From: Amycolatopsis coloradensis
GTDB lineage: Bacteria; Actinomycetota; Actinomycetes; Mycobacteriales; Pseudonocardiaceae
DNA: 34,414 nt
Assembly (NCBI RefSeq): GCF_001953865.1
Contig: NZ_MQUQ01000034.1
Coordinates: 1 to 34,414, forward strand
Reading direction: 5' to 3'
Shown here: one piece after another, positions 1-7,372 of the stretch
Layout of the letters: every line of letters begins with the position of its first letter
Position numbering within the stretch: the first letter of the stretch is position 1
Program-made: the position numbers and the translations under genes
The notes under the pieces: generated by a model
Seen by the model: only the letters and a program-made list of their open reading frames with translations
What the model was told of the DNA's origin: nothing
The model's database searches: none

Positions 1-317
1 TCCATCCCGCCCAGGATCGCCGCCGTCACCGGGTCTTTGACCGCCTCGGCGGTCACCGTCGCGGGCGCGCCTTCCAGGAGCCGGGCGACCATCGTGGCGA
101 GCATTTCGACATGCCCGATCTCCTCGGTCGCGGTATCCATGATCAAGTCTTTGTACTTGCCCTCGATCCGGCAGTTCCAACCCTGGAACAAGTACTGCAT
201 GGTCACGGTCATTTCACCGTAGGCGCCGCCGATCAGCTCCTGTAACTTGCGGGCGTAGGCGGCGTCGGGCTTTTCCGGCTTCGCTTCGAACTGGAGCAGC
301 TTCGTGTGTCGGAACAT
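1..317 (-). CDS. Manganese catalase, 5' part (gene runs off the left edge)
   Basis: This gene encodes a non-haem dimanganese catalase that breaks hydrogen peroxide down to water and oxygen. Only the first 105 residues are in the window; the C-terminal part lies beyond base 1. The visible protein starts MFRHTKLLQF, typical of the family, and carries expected di-Mn ligands of the ferritin-like four-helix fold: Glu35 in GAYGEMTVTMQY and the ExxH pair Glu66/His69 in ATEEIGHVEML. The start is the ATG at 315-317, with a GGAAGG stretch about 10 bases upstream. The reading frame is intact as far as it can be seen. Family assignment is firm; whether the full protein is intact cannot be judged. Confidence 0.93.
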   Translation of the reverse strand, partial: MFRHTKLLQFEAKPEKPDAAYARKLQELIGGAYGEMTVTMQYLFQGWNCRIEGKYKDLIMDTATEEIGHVEMLATMVARLLEGAPATVTAEAVKDPVTAAILGGM

Positions 318-840
318 CAGATCTGGACCTTCCGTCTGCTTTAGGCCGGTGGCTCACCGGCTACGAGATCGTCGGTTGCCCGATCGCGTGCTCGTTAATC
401 CTTTCCACCCACGCCAATTCCCACGATGCCCGAATGCCGCCAGCCGAGCGGAACCGCCCGGCGGTGTCTAAACCTCGGTGATCCGGGTATCCGACGGCAG
501 CGACCGGGCCGGGCGGCTGCCTCGACGGCCTGGCTCGCAGGCGATCGGCGGGCAGCCACGGCCTTCAACAGCGCAGGGCCGTCGTCGATCTCCGCTCCCG
601 CGGGCCATGCCGGTGAGACGGCATGGGGAACCACCGGTGACCTCGGTGGCAGACACCCAAGGCCGACAGTACGACCACGACGCCATGGCCGAACAGCTCG
701 TCGAACTGACCGCGGCCCGGGAAATGGTCGGCGTAAGGGGATTTCCGCCGACCAGGCGTTCGATCGTGAAAACCACCCGTGCCGATTGAACTCGTGAACA
801 AGGGGTATCCGCCGAGCGTTGCGAAATCGATCCAAAGGCG
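318..840. other. Long stretch without a convincing intact gene; possible ANTAR-like remnant
   Basis: No frame on either strand here has a credible start, length and codon bias together. On the + strand, one frame reads AEQLVELTAAREMVG (about 685-730), and the next frame over reads KGISADQAFDRE (about 735-770). Joined, these resemble the middle of an ANTAR RNA-binding domain, where a helix ending in a Lys-Gly is followed by G(I/C)SADEAF. This would need a frameshift and loss of several residues, so it could be a decayed gene or chance. A SigB-like promoter motif at 466-490 points into the stretch. Confidence 0.25.
466..490 (+). promoter_or_regulatory. Candidate SigB/SigF-type promoter
   Basis: GTCTAA at 466-471 and GGGTAT at 485-490 are separated by 13 bases. 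This is one mismatch from the general-stress sigma-B consensus GTTTAA-N12-15-GGGTAT. It points rightward toward a decayed stretch and the broken Ohr gene at 841-1236, so it may be left from a stress-regulated unit. GGGTATCC also occurs at about 803, 4542 and 8301, but without a good -35 element. Confidence 0.35.
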
Positions 841-1236
841 GTGACAGTGGTGGTCAAGGAGGCGAAAGCGGTCTCGCTGGCCGGACGAGTCGGGGTGCCG
901 GGAGCCGAACCGGAATCACTGCCGGTCAGGAACGGGCGGGCGGCGCGGGACGGATGGGATCCTGAGCAACTTTAGGCCGCGACGCTGGCGACCTGCCTGC
1001 ATCAGGCGGTGGTCCTGGTCGCGTCCGCTGGAGATCTCGACACCACCGGCAGCGCGGTGCGCGCCCACGTGAGGTTGATCCACGAGACGGCCTTGGACTA
1101 CAGCGTCGATGCGGAGCTGACGGTGTCGCTGCCCGAAATCCCCACGGCACGGCGACAAGAACTCCTCGATCAGGCGGTGAACCACTGTCCGCTGGTCAAC
1201 GGCTGGGCAGTGAATCTGGATGGCGAAACACCCTGA
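841..1236 (+). pseudogene. Ohr/OsmC-family organic hydroperoxide reductase, interrupted by a TAG stop
   Basis: The frame from about 841 reads through a short N-terminus to DGWDPEQL, meets TAG at 973-975, and continues as AATLATCLHQAVVLVASAG and a full C-terminal half ending at 1236. Ohr proteins normally have (N/D)PEQL(F/Y)AA followed by a Cys, and a second Cys near CPxxN. Both redox cysteines survive here, in LATCLHQ and NHCPLVNG. TAG is one base from TAC (Tyr), the usual kind of residue at that position, so one substitution or sequencing error explains the break. The intact enzyme would reduce organic peroxides with dithiol electrons. The N-terminal portion is shorter and less recognisable than usual, and the start is uncertain (GTG at 841, 847 or 850). 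Confidence 0.75.
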
Positions 1237-1300
1237 ACGGGCAGGCTTCAAACCACATCGGCGGGGTACCCGGGCTTTGCGCCCCGAACAGGAGGAAACC

Positions 1301-1765
1301 GTGAGCGAAGTCGTCAGCCGAATAATCGACGCACCGCCGGAAGCCGTGTTCACCGTGCTCTCGGACGGCTGGCTCTATGCGAGCTGGGTGGTCGGGAGTT
1401 CCCACATCCGTGATGTCGACGCAGACTGGCCAGCCGTCGGCTCCCGGATCCACCACAGTGTCGGCCCGTGGCCGCTGCACATCCAGGACGTCACGGTGGT
1501 GAAGGCCGTCGAGCCCGGCGTTTTCCTCGAGCTGGAAGCGAGGGGCTGGCCACTGGGCGCGGCGGAAGTGACACTGACCCTGGTTCCCCGCGGTGAAGGC
1601 AGGACAGAGGTCCGGATGACGGAGCGTGTCGTGCGCGGTCCCGGCAAGGTGCTGCCGGAGGCGGTTCAAGCACTGATCGCCAAGCCACGCAACGGCGAAG
1701 CCCTCGCCCGGCTGGCCGATCTGGTGATCGGGAAGTACGCGAACCGCGGGAGCGCTCAGTCGTAG
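1301..1765 (+). CDS. SRPBCC-family protein
   Basis: A 154-residue protein of the SRPBCC (START/Bet v1-like) fold. This family makes a deep hydrophobic pocket for lipids or polyketides. The opening SRIIDAPPEAVFTVLSDGWLYASWV is the typical first strand and helix, with a Trp-rich stretch after it; a long C-terminal helix carries EALARLADLVIGKYANR. The GTG start at 1301 is chosen because AGGAGG lies at 1290-1295; the frame is open further upstream but without such a site. Its end overlaps by 10 bases the end of the leftward FAD enzyme gene. The ligand is unknown. A second SRPBCC gene lies at 4585. Confidence 0.85.
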   Translation: MSEVVSRIIDAPPEAVFTVLSDGWLYASWVVGSSHIRDVDADWPAVGSRIHHSVGPWPLHIQDVTVVKAVEPGVFLELEARGWPLGAAEVTLTLVPRGEGRTEVRMTERVVRGPGKVLPEAVQALIAKPRNGEALARLADLVIGKYANRGSAQS

Positions 1766-3348
1766 ACCGCCCGATTCGCCGCGCGGATGACCGCCGCGTA
1801 GCCCCCGCCGAGCCGACCCGCCCGTGCCAGCGCGGCGCGGGCGGCGTTGGCTCCGGGACCGCCGTGGACGGCTCCTCCCGGATGAGCCGCCGAGCTCGCC
1901 AGGAACAGCCGGTCCACCGGGGTGTCCGCGCGGCCCAGGCCGGGAATCGGGCGGAAGAACAACTGCTGATGGATGGCCGTGGTCCCGTTGTTGATCGCGC
2001 CACCCACCAGTCCGGGATCGTGGGCCGCCAGTTCGAGCGGTCCCTGCACGTACCGGCCCAGGATCAGGTCGGTGAACCCCGGCGCGTGCGCCTCGACCGT
2101 CTTCTCGATCCGCGCGACCTGCCGGTTCAGCACCTTGCGGTTCTCCATCACCCCACGAGGCGCGTGGGTGTAGGCCCACGCCGCCTCGGTGCCCGGCGGC
2201 GAGCGATCCGGGTCGCTCGTCGTCATCTGCCCGAACAACAGGAACGGATCACGCGGGCTTCGGCCCCGGACGAGATCGCCACCGAACGCGGACAGGCCGT
2301 CCAGGTCCGTGCCGAGGTGGATCGTTCCCGCCCCGCGAGCGGCTTCCGCCGTCCACGGAACAGGCCCGGAGAGCGCCCAGTCCACTTTCACCGTGGCACT
2401 GTCCCACTGGAACCGGCCGAGATCGTCGAGCAGCCGGGACGGCAGCCATTCCGGCGCGATCATCTCGCGGTACAACGTCGGGGCCGGCAGGTCCGCGAGC
2501 ACCGCCTTGCGGGCCCGTATCGGGTCGCCGTCGCCGTCGCGCACACCCATCGCGCGCCCACCGGCGACCAGTACTTCCGTCACCGGGCAACTACACCGGA
2601 CTTCACCGCCGCGAGCGGTCAGCCGTCGCACCAACGCCGCGGTCAACTCCCCCGCCCCGCCGATGGGCACGGGGAAGCCGACGTCCTGGCCGACCATCGC
2701 GAGCAGCCAGCCGAACACGGCGCTGCCGGCGTTGTCCACGGAAAGGTCGCTGTGCGCGGCGTTCCCGGCCAGCAGCAACCGTGCCCCTTCGCCGTCGAAA
2801 AGCTCTTCCCCGAACCGGCGAGCCGGCAACGTGAGCATCCGGGCCAGGCGGAGCGCGTCGGCGGTCCCCGTGCTCCGCAACAGCCGCAGACCCGGCCGGA
2901 CCGGCGGGAAAGGGGTGAACAGGGCGTCGAGCAACGGCTCGCGGATTTCCTGCCACTGGGCGAAAAGTCGTTTCCAGGCGGCGCCGTCTCCTGGCGCGAA
3001 CTCGTCGGCGGAGGCCGCCGTGCGCTCGATGTTGTGTGAGAGCACCGCACATCTGTCGTCGGGCAGCACATGCGCGAGCACTTCGGGAGCGTGCCGCCAA
3101 CGGAGACCGTGGTCTTCGAGGCGCAAGTCCCTGATCACCGGGGACACCGCGGTGAGCGGGAAGAAGGCGCTGCACAGATCGTTGCGGAAGCCCGGCTCGG
3201 TGACTTCTTCGGTCCGTACCGCGCCTCCCGGCTTCTCCGCCTGCTCCAGCACCAGTACCGACCAGCCCTCGTCGGCCAGCAGGTTCGCCGCGACCAGGCC
3301 GTTGTGGCCGGCGCCGATGACGATCGCGTCGAAGACTTCCGTGCTCAT
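1756..3348 (-). CDS. FAD-dependent CrtI/CrtO-like oxidoreductase
   Basis: A 530-residue flavoprotein of the phytoene desaturase superfamily. The N-terminal Rossmann motif is VIGAGHNGLVAANLL followed by LVLEQAEKPGGAVRTEE, the ADP-binding fold of FAD amine-oxidase-like enzymes. The C-terminus has the second FAD-contact segment, HPGGAVHGGPGANAARAAL. The GHNGLVAA signature and a length of about 530 fit the CrtO/PYROXD2 branch better than classical CrtI; CrtO members include beta-carotene ketolases, but many have unknown substrates. ATG at 3348 follows GAGAGG by 6 bases. It lies 5 kb from the carotenoid operon and could act on its product; that is inference. Substrate not assignable from sequence. 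Confidence 0.85.
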   Translation of the reverse strand: MSTEVFDAIVIGAGHNGLVAANLLADEGWSVLVLEQAEKPGGAVRTEEVTEPGFRNDLCSAFFPLTAVSPVIRDLRLEDHGLRWRHAPEVLAHVLPDDRCAVLSHNIERTAASADEFAPGDGAAWKRLFAQWQEIREPLLDALFTPFPPVRPGLRLLRSTGTADALRLARMLTLPARRFGEELFDGEGARLLLAGNAAHSDLSVDNAGSAVFGWLLAMVGQDVGFPVPIGGAGELTAALVRRLTARGGEVRCSCPVTEVLVAGGRAMGVRDGDGDPIRARKAVLADLPAPTLYREMIAPEWLPSRLLDDLGRFQWDSATVKVDWALSGPVPWTAEAARGAGTIHLGTDLDGLSAFGGDLVRGRSPRDPFLLFGQMTTSDPDRSPPGTEAAWAYTHAPRGVMENRKVLNRQVARIEKTVEAHAPGFTDLILGRYVQGPLELAAHDPGLVGGAINNGTTAIHQQLFFRPIPGLGRADTPVDRLFLASSAAHPGGAVHGGPGANAARAALARAGRLGGGYAAVIRAANRAVYD

Positions 3349-3363
3349 CCGGGCCTCTCGATC

Positions 3364-3403
3364 GTCAGGTCTTCAGAATGTCAGGTGGTCAGGTCGTCAG
3401 GAT
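3364..3403. repeat. 8-bp tandem repeat, five units
   Basis: Units begin at 3364, 3372, 3380, 3388 and 3396: GTCAGGTC, TTCAGAAT, GTCAGGTG, GTCAGGTC, GTCAGGAT. Four of five match GTCAGG exactly; the second has decayed. The array fills the gap between two leftward genes, and its last unit contains the stop codon of the epimerase gene. Slippage here could change the spacing between the genes. Confidence 0.8.
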
Positions 3404-4473
3404 TGCGATTGGTGACTCGGTTTGCCACGGGCGAGCGAGCGGAGCCGGGACAGGAAGCCGTGCCCGCGAGGCGGAGCCAGCGGCGGGCTCGCCGCGCCGT
3501 CGCCCGACCGGAGCCCGGCGACCAGTTCCGCGACCGCACTTGCCGCGTCGTAACGAGGTTGCCAGCCCAGCGCGGTCTCGGCGAGTGTGGTGTCCACGAG
3601 TGGGGCGCCGTCGGCGAGATCCAGCCAACCAGGGTGCAGCGGCAAGGCACCCGTGCGCCAGGCCGCGTGCGCGGCGACGCGTACGAGTGATCGTGGTGCC
3701 GGAACGCGGATCCCGCCGAGCAGGCCGGTCAGCGCGTCGGCGGAGAGGACGCCCGGTGCGGCGAGGTTCACCGCTCCGGTGAACCGTTTCTCGAGGATCA
3801 GCCGGATGGCTTCGGCGACGTCGGCGCTGTGTACCGCTTGCGCTCGCAGATCCGCCCACAGGGGAATCGGCAGCCATCGGCGGCCTACGACGCCGGAAGG
3901 GACGGCCGGGCCCAGCAACCAGCGCTCGAACTCCCCCGCCGCCCGCCGTTGCAGGATCGCGCACGGCCGCAACCGCGCCACCCCGATCTCCGGGTGGCTT
4001 TCCTCGAAGCGGTCGAGCAGAGTCTCCAGACCGGCTTTGCCTCGGCTGTAGGCACTGGTGGCGATGCCGTCGCACGGCCACTGCTCGGAGACCTTCTCCC
4101 ACCGCGGAGCCGGCCCGTAGGCGGCGACGGACGACAGGACGACCAGATGTGGGACCCCGGCCGCGGCCACCGCGGCGAGCACGTTCCGGGTGCCGTGGTC
4201 GTTGGTCCGCCACATGGGCGGATCTCCACGCTCCGGTGAAATCGCCCAGGCGAGATGCACGAGCGTGTCCGCTCCCTCCGCCAGGCCGGTCAGCTTCGCG
4301 CGCCCGGCGACGTCCCCCACGTCCAGAGTAGACCAGCGTGCGGCGCGATAAGGCGCAGCCGTGGTGTCGGGCAGCCTCCTCGCCAGGCCGAGCAGGTCGT
4401 CTTCGCCGGTATCGAGGGCGTGGAGCAACGCCGTCCCGACGTTTCCGGTGGCTCCGGTGATCACAATCCGCAC
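3397..4473 (-). CDS. NAD-dependent epimerase/dehydratase (extended SDR)
   Basis: A 358-residue extended short-chain dehydrogenase/reductase. The NAD(P)-binding motif GATGNVGTALL is at residues 7-17, and the catalytic S-x-YxxxK pattern appears as TSAYSRGKAGLE, after the core segment LSSVAAYGP. Substrates of this family are usually nucleotide sugars or other small carbonyls or alcohols; nothing here narrows it. The C-terminal region has a typical substrate-binding part and a disordered Pro/Arg-rich tail (residues about 330-358). The start is GTG at 4471-4473, directly before RIVITGATG; no strong ribosome-binding site precedes it. Downstream, the tandem repeat at 3364-3403 separates it from the FAD enzyme gene in the same direction. 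Confidence 0.85.
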   Translation of the reverse strand: MRIVITGATGNVGTALLHALDTGEDDLLGLARRLPDTTAAPYRAARWSTLDVGDVAGRAKLTGLAEGADTLVHLAWAISPERGDPPMWRTNDHGTRNVLAAVAAAGVPHLVVLSSVAAYGPAPRWEKVSEQWPCDGIATSAYSRGKAGLETLLDRFEESHPEIGVARLRPCAILQRRAAGEFERWLLGPAVPSGVVGRRWLPIPLWADLRAQAVHSADVAEAIRLILEKRFTGAVNLAAPGVLSADALTGLLGGIRVPAPRSLVRVAAHAAWRTGALPLHPGWLDLADGAPLVDTTLAETALGWQPRYDAASAVAELVAGLRSGDGAASPPLAPPRGHGFLSRLRSLARGKPSHQSQS

Positions 4474-4584
4474 AAGCTGCGCTTACCCAGCCCGGCGAGC
4501 GCGGAAACGCGGCCGTCACAGGCGTGAACCCGGCACCGCCGGGGTATCCGTACATGTCACCCCGGCGGACAGAGGAGAGACACC

Positions 4585-5028
4585 ATGGTCGAGGTCACCC
4601 GGCGTTTCACCGTCGCCACGGCACCGGACGCCGTGGTGGACTACCTGCGCGACTTCTCCCGGGCGGTCGAATGGGATCCCGGCACAGTCTCTTGCAGGCG
4701 CATCGACTCCGGACCGGTCGGCGTCGGCGCGAAATGGCACAACGTGTCGAAGATCAGCGGTATCGAAACCGAGCTGACCTACGAACTGACGCGTCTCGAG
4801 CCCGGCCGGATCGTTTTCGTGGGCACCAACGACACCGCGACCTCGACCGACGACATAACCATCACCGCCGGCGAAGGACCCTCGACGACGGAGCTGACCT
4901 ACCACGCCACCATCGAGTTCTCCGGTGCCGCGAAACTGGTTTCCCCCATCGCCAAGGCCGTGTTCGAGAAGGTCGGTAACGACACCGAAAAAAGCCTCAC
5001 TCGCATTCTCGGCGACGTCACGGACTGA
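4585..5028 (+). CDS. SRPBCC-family protein (polyketide cyclase/CoxG-like)
   Basis: A 147-residue START-like protein. It begins MVEVTRRFTVATAPDAVVDYLRDFSRAVEWDPG, the usual first strand and two short helices of the polyketide_cyc2-type SRPBCC fold. The alternating strands end in the long amphipathic helix VFEKVGNDTEKSLTRILGDV that covers the ligand cavity. ATG at 4585 is preceded by GAGGAG with suitable spacing. The gene diverges from the epimerase gene (111 bases between them) and ends 11 bases before the end of the leftward PPO-like gene. A hydrophobic ligand is likely; no catalytic residues can be named. Confidence 0.85.
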   Translation: MVEVTRRFTVATAPDAVVDYLRDFSRAVEWDPGTVSCRRIDSGPVGVGAKWHNVSKISGIETELTYELTRLEPGRIVFVGTNDTATSTDDITITAGEGPSTTELTYHATIEFSGAAKLVSPIAKAVFEKVGNDTEKSLTRILGDVTD

Positions 5029-5039
5029 GCCTGGCGCGC

Positions 5040-6278
5040 TCAAGATTCCGTCGACCCGAGATCGCGCAGCACGGCTCGAGCGGTCCGGCCGCCGGACGCG
5101 AGCGCGCCTTGCAGTGAGCTGGTGTCGCGGTGGTCACCGCAGACGTAAAGCCGTTCACCGAAACGGATTTCGCGGCGGATGTCGTGTGGTGCGGGCATCG
5201 ACGGTAACGCGTGCGGGATCTCGTAGCGCCCGACCAGCGGCCACCGCGACGCGTCCGCGCGATACATCCGGCTGAGCGCCCGCCGCACGTCCGGTTCCTC
5301 CAGCGGTGTGAGCGCCGAGGCGCTGACGAGCGCGGCGCCTTCCGGTGCGTAAGTGGGACACACCTCGCTGAGCACGGCGGTGTTGAGGATCGGCCCGCCA
5401 CGGGCGTCGATCATGATGACCGGCTCCCGCAACGGCGATCGCGGTGGCGCGAAGTACCACGTCGTGACGCTGTTCCAGCGCGGTTCCGGGACCTCGCCGA
5501 CGAGACGCGCGGCGGTGGTGCCGTCCGTGGCGACGATGACCGCGCGAGCCTTCCAGACATCTCCGCCGGAGGTCCGCACTCGGCCGTTTCCGGCTTCTTC
5601 GACCGAAGTGCCGGTTCGAACGGCGTCGACGGGCAGTGAGCGGGCGAGCTGTCTCGGCAGTTCTCCCATGCCCAGTGCGGGCAACGACGGCGCGGACCGG
5701 AGAAAACTCCGCCACACGAGCCGGAAGAACCGCGAAGAGGTACTCAGGCCGGATTCCAGGAAGACCCCCGAGAGGAACGGACGGAGCACGGTTTCCACCG
5801 CCCGATCCGACAGACCGGTCCGACGCAGTTCGCCGGCGGTCGTCCCGTCGTCGCCGCGGATGATCGACCGAGCGGGACCGCCAGCCACCCGCGCTGTCAG
5901 CGCGCCGAGCGCGGCCAGGTCCTTGGCCGACAGATAGCGGCGTGCGGCGACATCGCGCAGAGCCTTGGGCGCGTCGAGCGGGTTTCCGAGCAAGCTGAGG
6001 CGGTCCTCGTCGGACACCCGGACCGCACGCCAGAACTTGCCCAGCCGGAGCGCGTCGACATCCACCAGACGCCCGATCGCGGGGTAGGCGGGATTGAGGA
6101 TCTGGAAGCCTCGATCCAGCCGGAAACCGTCGACGACGTCCGTGCGCACCCTGCCGCCGACCTCGTCACCGGCTTCCAGGACCGCACAAGCGATTCCGGC
6201 GCGGTGAAGGTGCAGTCCGGCGGAAAGACCGGCGAGCCCGGCGCCGACGATCACGACCCCGGTCTCATGCGCGGCCAT
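5040..6278 (-). CDS. FAD-dependent oxidoreductase, protoporphyrinogen oxidase/amine-oxidase-like
   Basis: A 412-residue flavoprotein. The dinucleotide-binding motif VIVGAGLAGLSAGLHLHRAG is near the N-terminus, followed by CAVLEAGDEVGGRVRTD, the FAD GG motif with GRVRT. The C-terminal FAD motif is VCGDHRDTSSLQGALASGGRTARAVL. These define the amine oxidase/protoporphyrinogen oxidase/CrtI superfamily; substrate unknown. The ATG at 6278 is preferred over the GTG at 6287 because GGGGAG lies 8 bases before it. The start overlaps the end of the Rieske oxygenase gene by 14 bases, so the two are probably translated together and may act on the same substrate. With the carotenoid operon nearby, a carotenoid-modifying role is possible. 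Confidence 0.85.
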   Translation of the reverse strand: MAAHETGVVIVGAGLAGLSAGLHLHRAGIACAVLEAGDEVGGRVRTDVVDGFRLDRGFQILNPAYPAIGRLVDVDALRLGKFWRAVRVSDEDRLSLLGNPLDAPKALRDVAARRYLSAKDLAALGALTARVAGGPARSIIRGDDGTTAGELRRTGLSDRAVETVLRPFLSGVFLESGLSTSSRFFRLVWRSFLRSAPSLPALGMGELPRQLARSLPVDAVRTGTSVEEAGNGRVRTSGGDVWKARAVIVATDGTTAARLVGEVPEPRWNSVTTWYFAPPRSPLREPVIMIDARGGPILNTAVLSEVCPTYAPEGAALVSASALTPLEEPDVRRALSRMYRADASRWPLVGRYEIPHALPSMPAPHDIRREIRFGERLYVCGDHRDTSSLQGALASGGRTARAVLRDLGSTES

Positions 6279-7293
6279 CGGCGGCACTCCCCACCCTCAA
6301 GGCGTAGCGCCGCTCGGCGTAGGCGAGGTCGTCCCGCCAGAGACGTGCGGCCGCGCGGCGCATCAGGGGTCGCAGAGCCGGTGCGATCCGGGTGGCCTTG
6401 GCGAAACCGGGCCGATCGGACGTGGCTATGGTCGCTTCGATCACGACGGTGCGCGGATGTCCGTCGGGTCCGTTTCCCAGCGGGGTGGCGTGGGTTTCGA
6501 CCACGCTGCCCGCCCCCTCACCGTCGACGATGGTCATCAGCACCGTACGAGGCTCGGGACAGGTGAACTCGGCGATCACCGGCACACCCAGTTTCCCGGC
6601 CAGCCGGAAGGTCACTTCGACGACGAACTTGTCGTCGGCGTCGGCGACGTCGTTTCCTTGTGGAGCGGACAGAACCCGCAGCCGCGTGAACGAGTACGGA
6701 TGGAACCAGGCGCCGTGCCAAGGATCGAGCCGGTTGGCCACGATGTCCGTCGGTTCACAGGTTCCGGTGAGGGTCGCGACCGCGTCGACCGTCATGGTGT
6801 TTCGCGGGCGGTCCGGCACGATCGGCCGCTCCGTGGGGCTTTCACCACCGAAGCTGTCGAGGCGGACCCAGGCGAGCACACCGTCGTCGTAGGACGGCAG
6901 CGGCGACCAGCCCGGCCGCTCGGGCCCGACCCGTAACCCGTGCCACCGGCAGACCAACTCTCCACAGTGGACTCGAGCTTGGTCGAGCGGGGCGCCGAGA
7001 TGCGGGCAGGCGCCCGGGCCGATGGTCAAGTCACCGCCCTCGTCACGCCAGGCCACCAGTTCCCGTCCACCCACCCGCAATCCCGACGGCTTGTCCTTGC
7101 CGATCTCACGGCTGGCCGCGACGACGAACCAATTGCCGGCCGGACGCGCGTCGGCGCGTTTGACCGCGGCGTCGATCAGCGCCGGACGGCATTCCCCGTA
7201 TGTCGGTTCCTGACGTGCCCAAGCCGGTTCCCGGAACGGCTGGACCGGCCACTTCGCCGGCCAACGCTCGACCACCTGACGCCTGAGATCCAC
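6265..7293 (-). CDS. Rieske [2Fe-2S] non-haem iron oxygenase (DUF5914-type)
   Basis: A 342-residue two-domain Rieske oxygenase alpha-type protein. The Rieske domain holds C96-P-H98 (GACPHLGAP) and C115-R-W-H118 (CRWHGL), a CxH-x16-CxxH arrangement that binds a [2Fe-2S] cluster. The C-terminal domain carries N187-x2-D190-x2-H193-x4-H198 (NRLDPWHGAWFH), exactly the NxxDxxHxxxxH motif that precedes and binds the mononuclear iron of Rieske oxygenases. The protein should therefore be an active hydroxylase or desaturase rather than a plain ferredoxin. GTG at 7293 is chosen because GGGAGG (reverse strand, 7300-7305) lies 6 bases upstream. I recall similar DUF5914 proteins next to actinobacterial carotenoid genes. 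Carotenoid hydroxylation is the leading inference; no reductase partner is encoded nearby. Confidence 0.88.
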   Translation of the reverse strand: MDLRRQVVERWPAKWPVQPFREPAWARQEPTYGECRPALIDAAVKRADARPAGNWFVVAASREIGKDKPSGLRVGGRELVAWRDEGGDLTIGPGACPHLGAPLDQARVHCGELVCRWHGLRVGPERPGWSPLPSYDDGVLAWVRLDSFGGESPTERPIVPDRPRNTMTVDAVATLTGTCEPTDIVANRLDPWHGAWFHPYSFTRLRVLSAPQGNDVADADDKFVVEVTFRLAGKLGVPVIAEFTCPEPRTVLMTIVDGEGAGSVVETHATPLGNGPDGHPRTVVIEATIATSDRPGFAKATRIAPALRPLMRRAAARLWRDDLAYAERRYALRVGSAADGRA

Positions 7294-7372
7294 CGGAAAC
7301 CTCCCGCTCCGCGTTGCCCGGGTAATCATCCTCAGGCACTTGAAGCGTTTCCGCAACGGTTCCGCGCCCGGC

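Noticed and set aside
395..857. Several overlapping small open frames on both strands
   Set aside because: Composition is not protein-like, and no frame has a ribosome-binding site with family resemblance; kept only as a decayed stretch.
1864..3415. Two + strand frames of about 400 codons over the CrtO-like gene
   Set aside because: Both are antisense shadows of the FAD enzyme, which has full FAD motifs.
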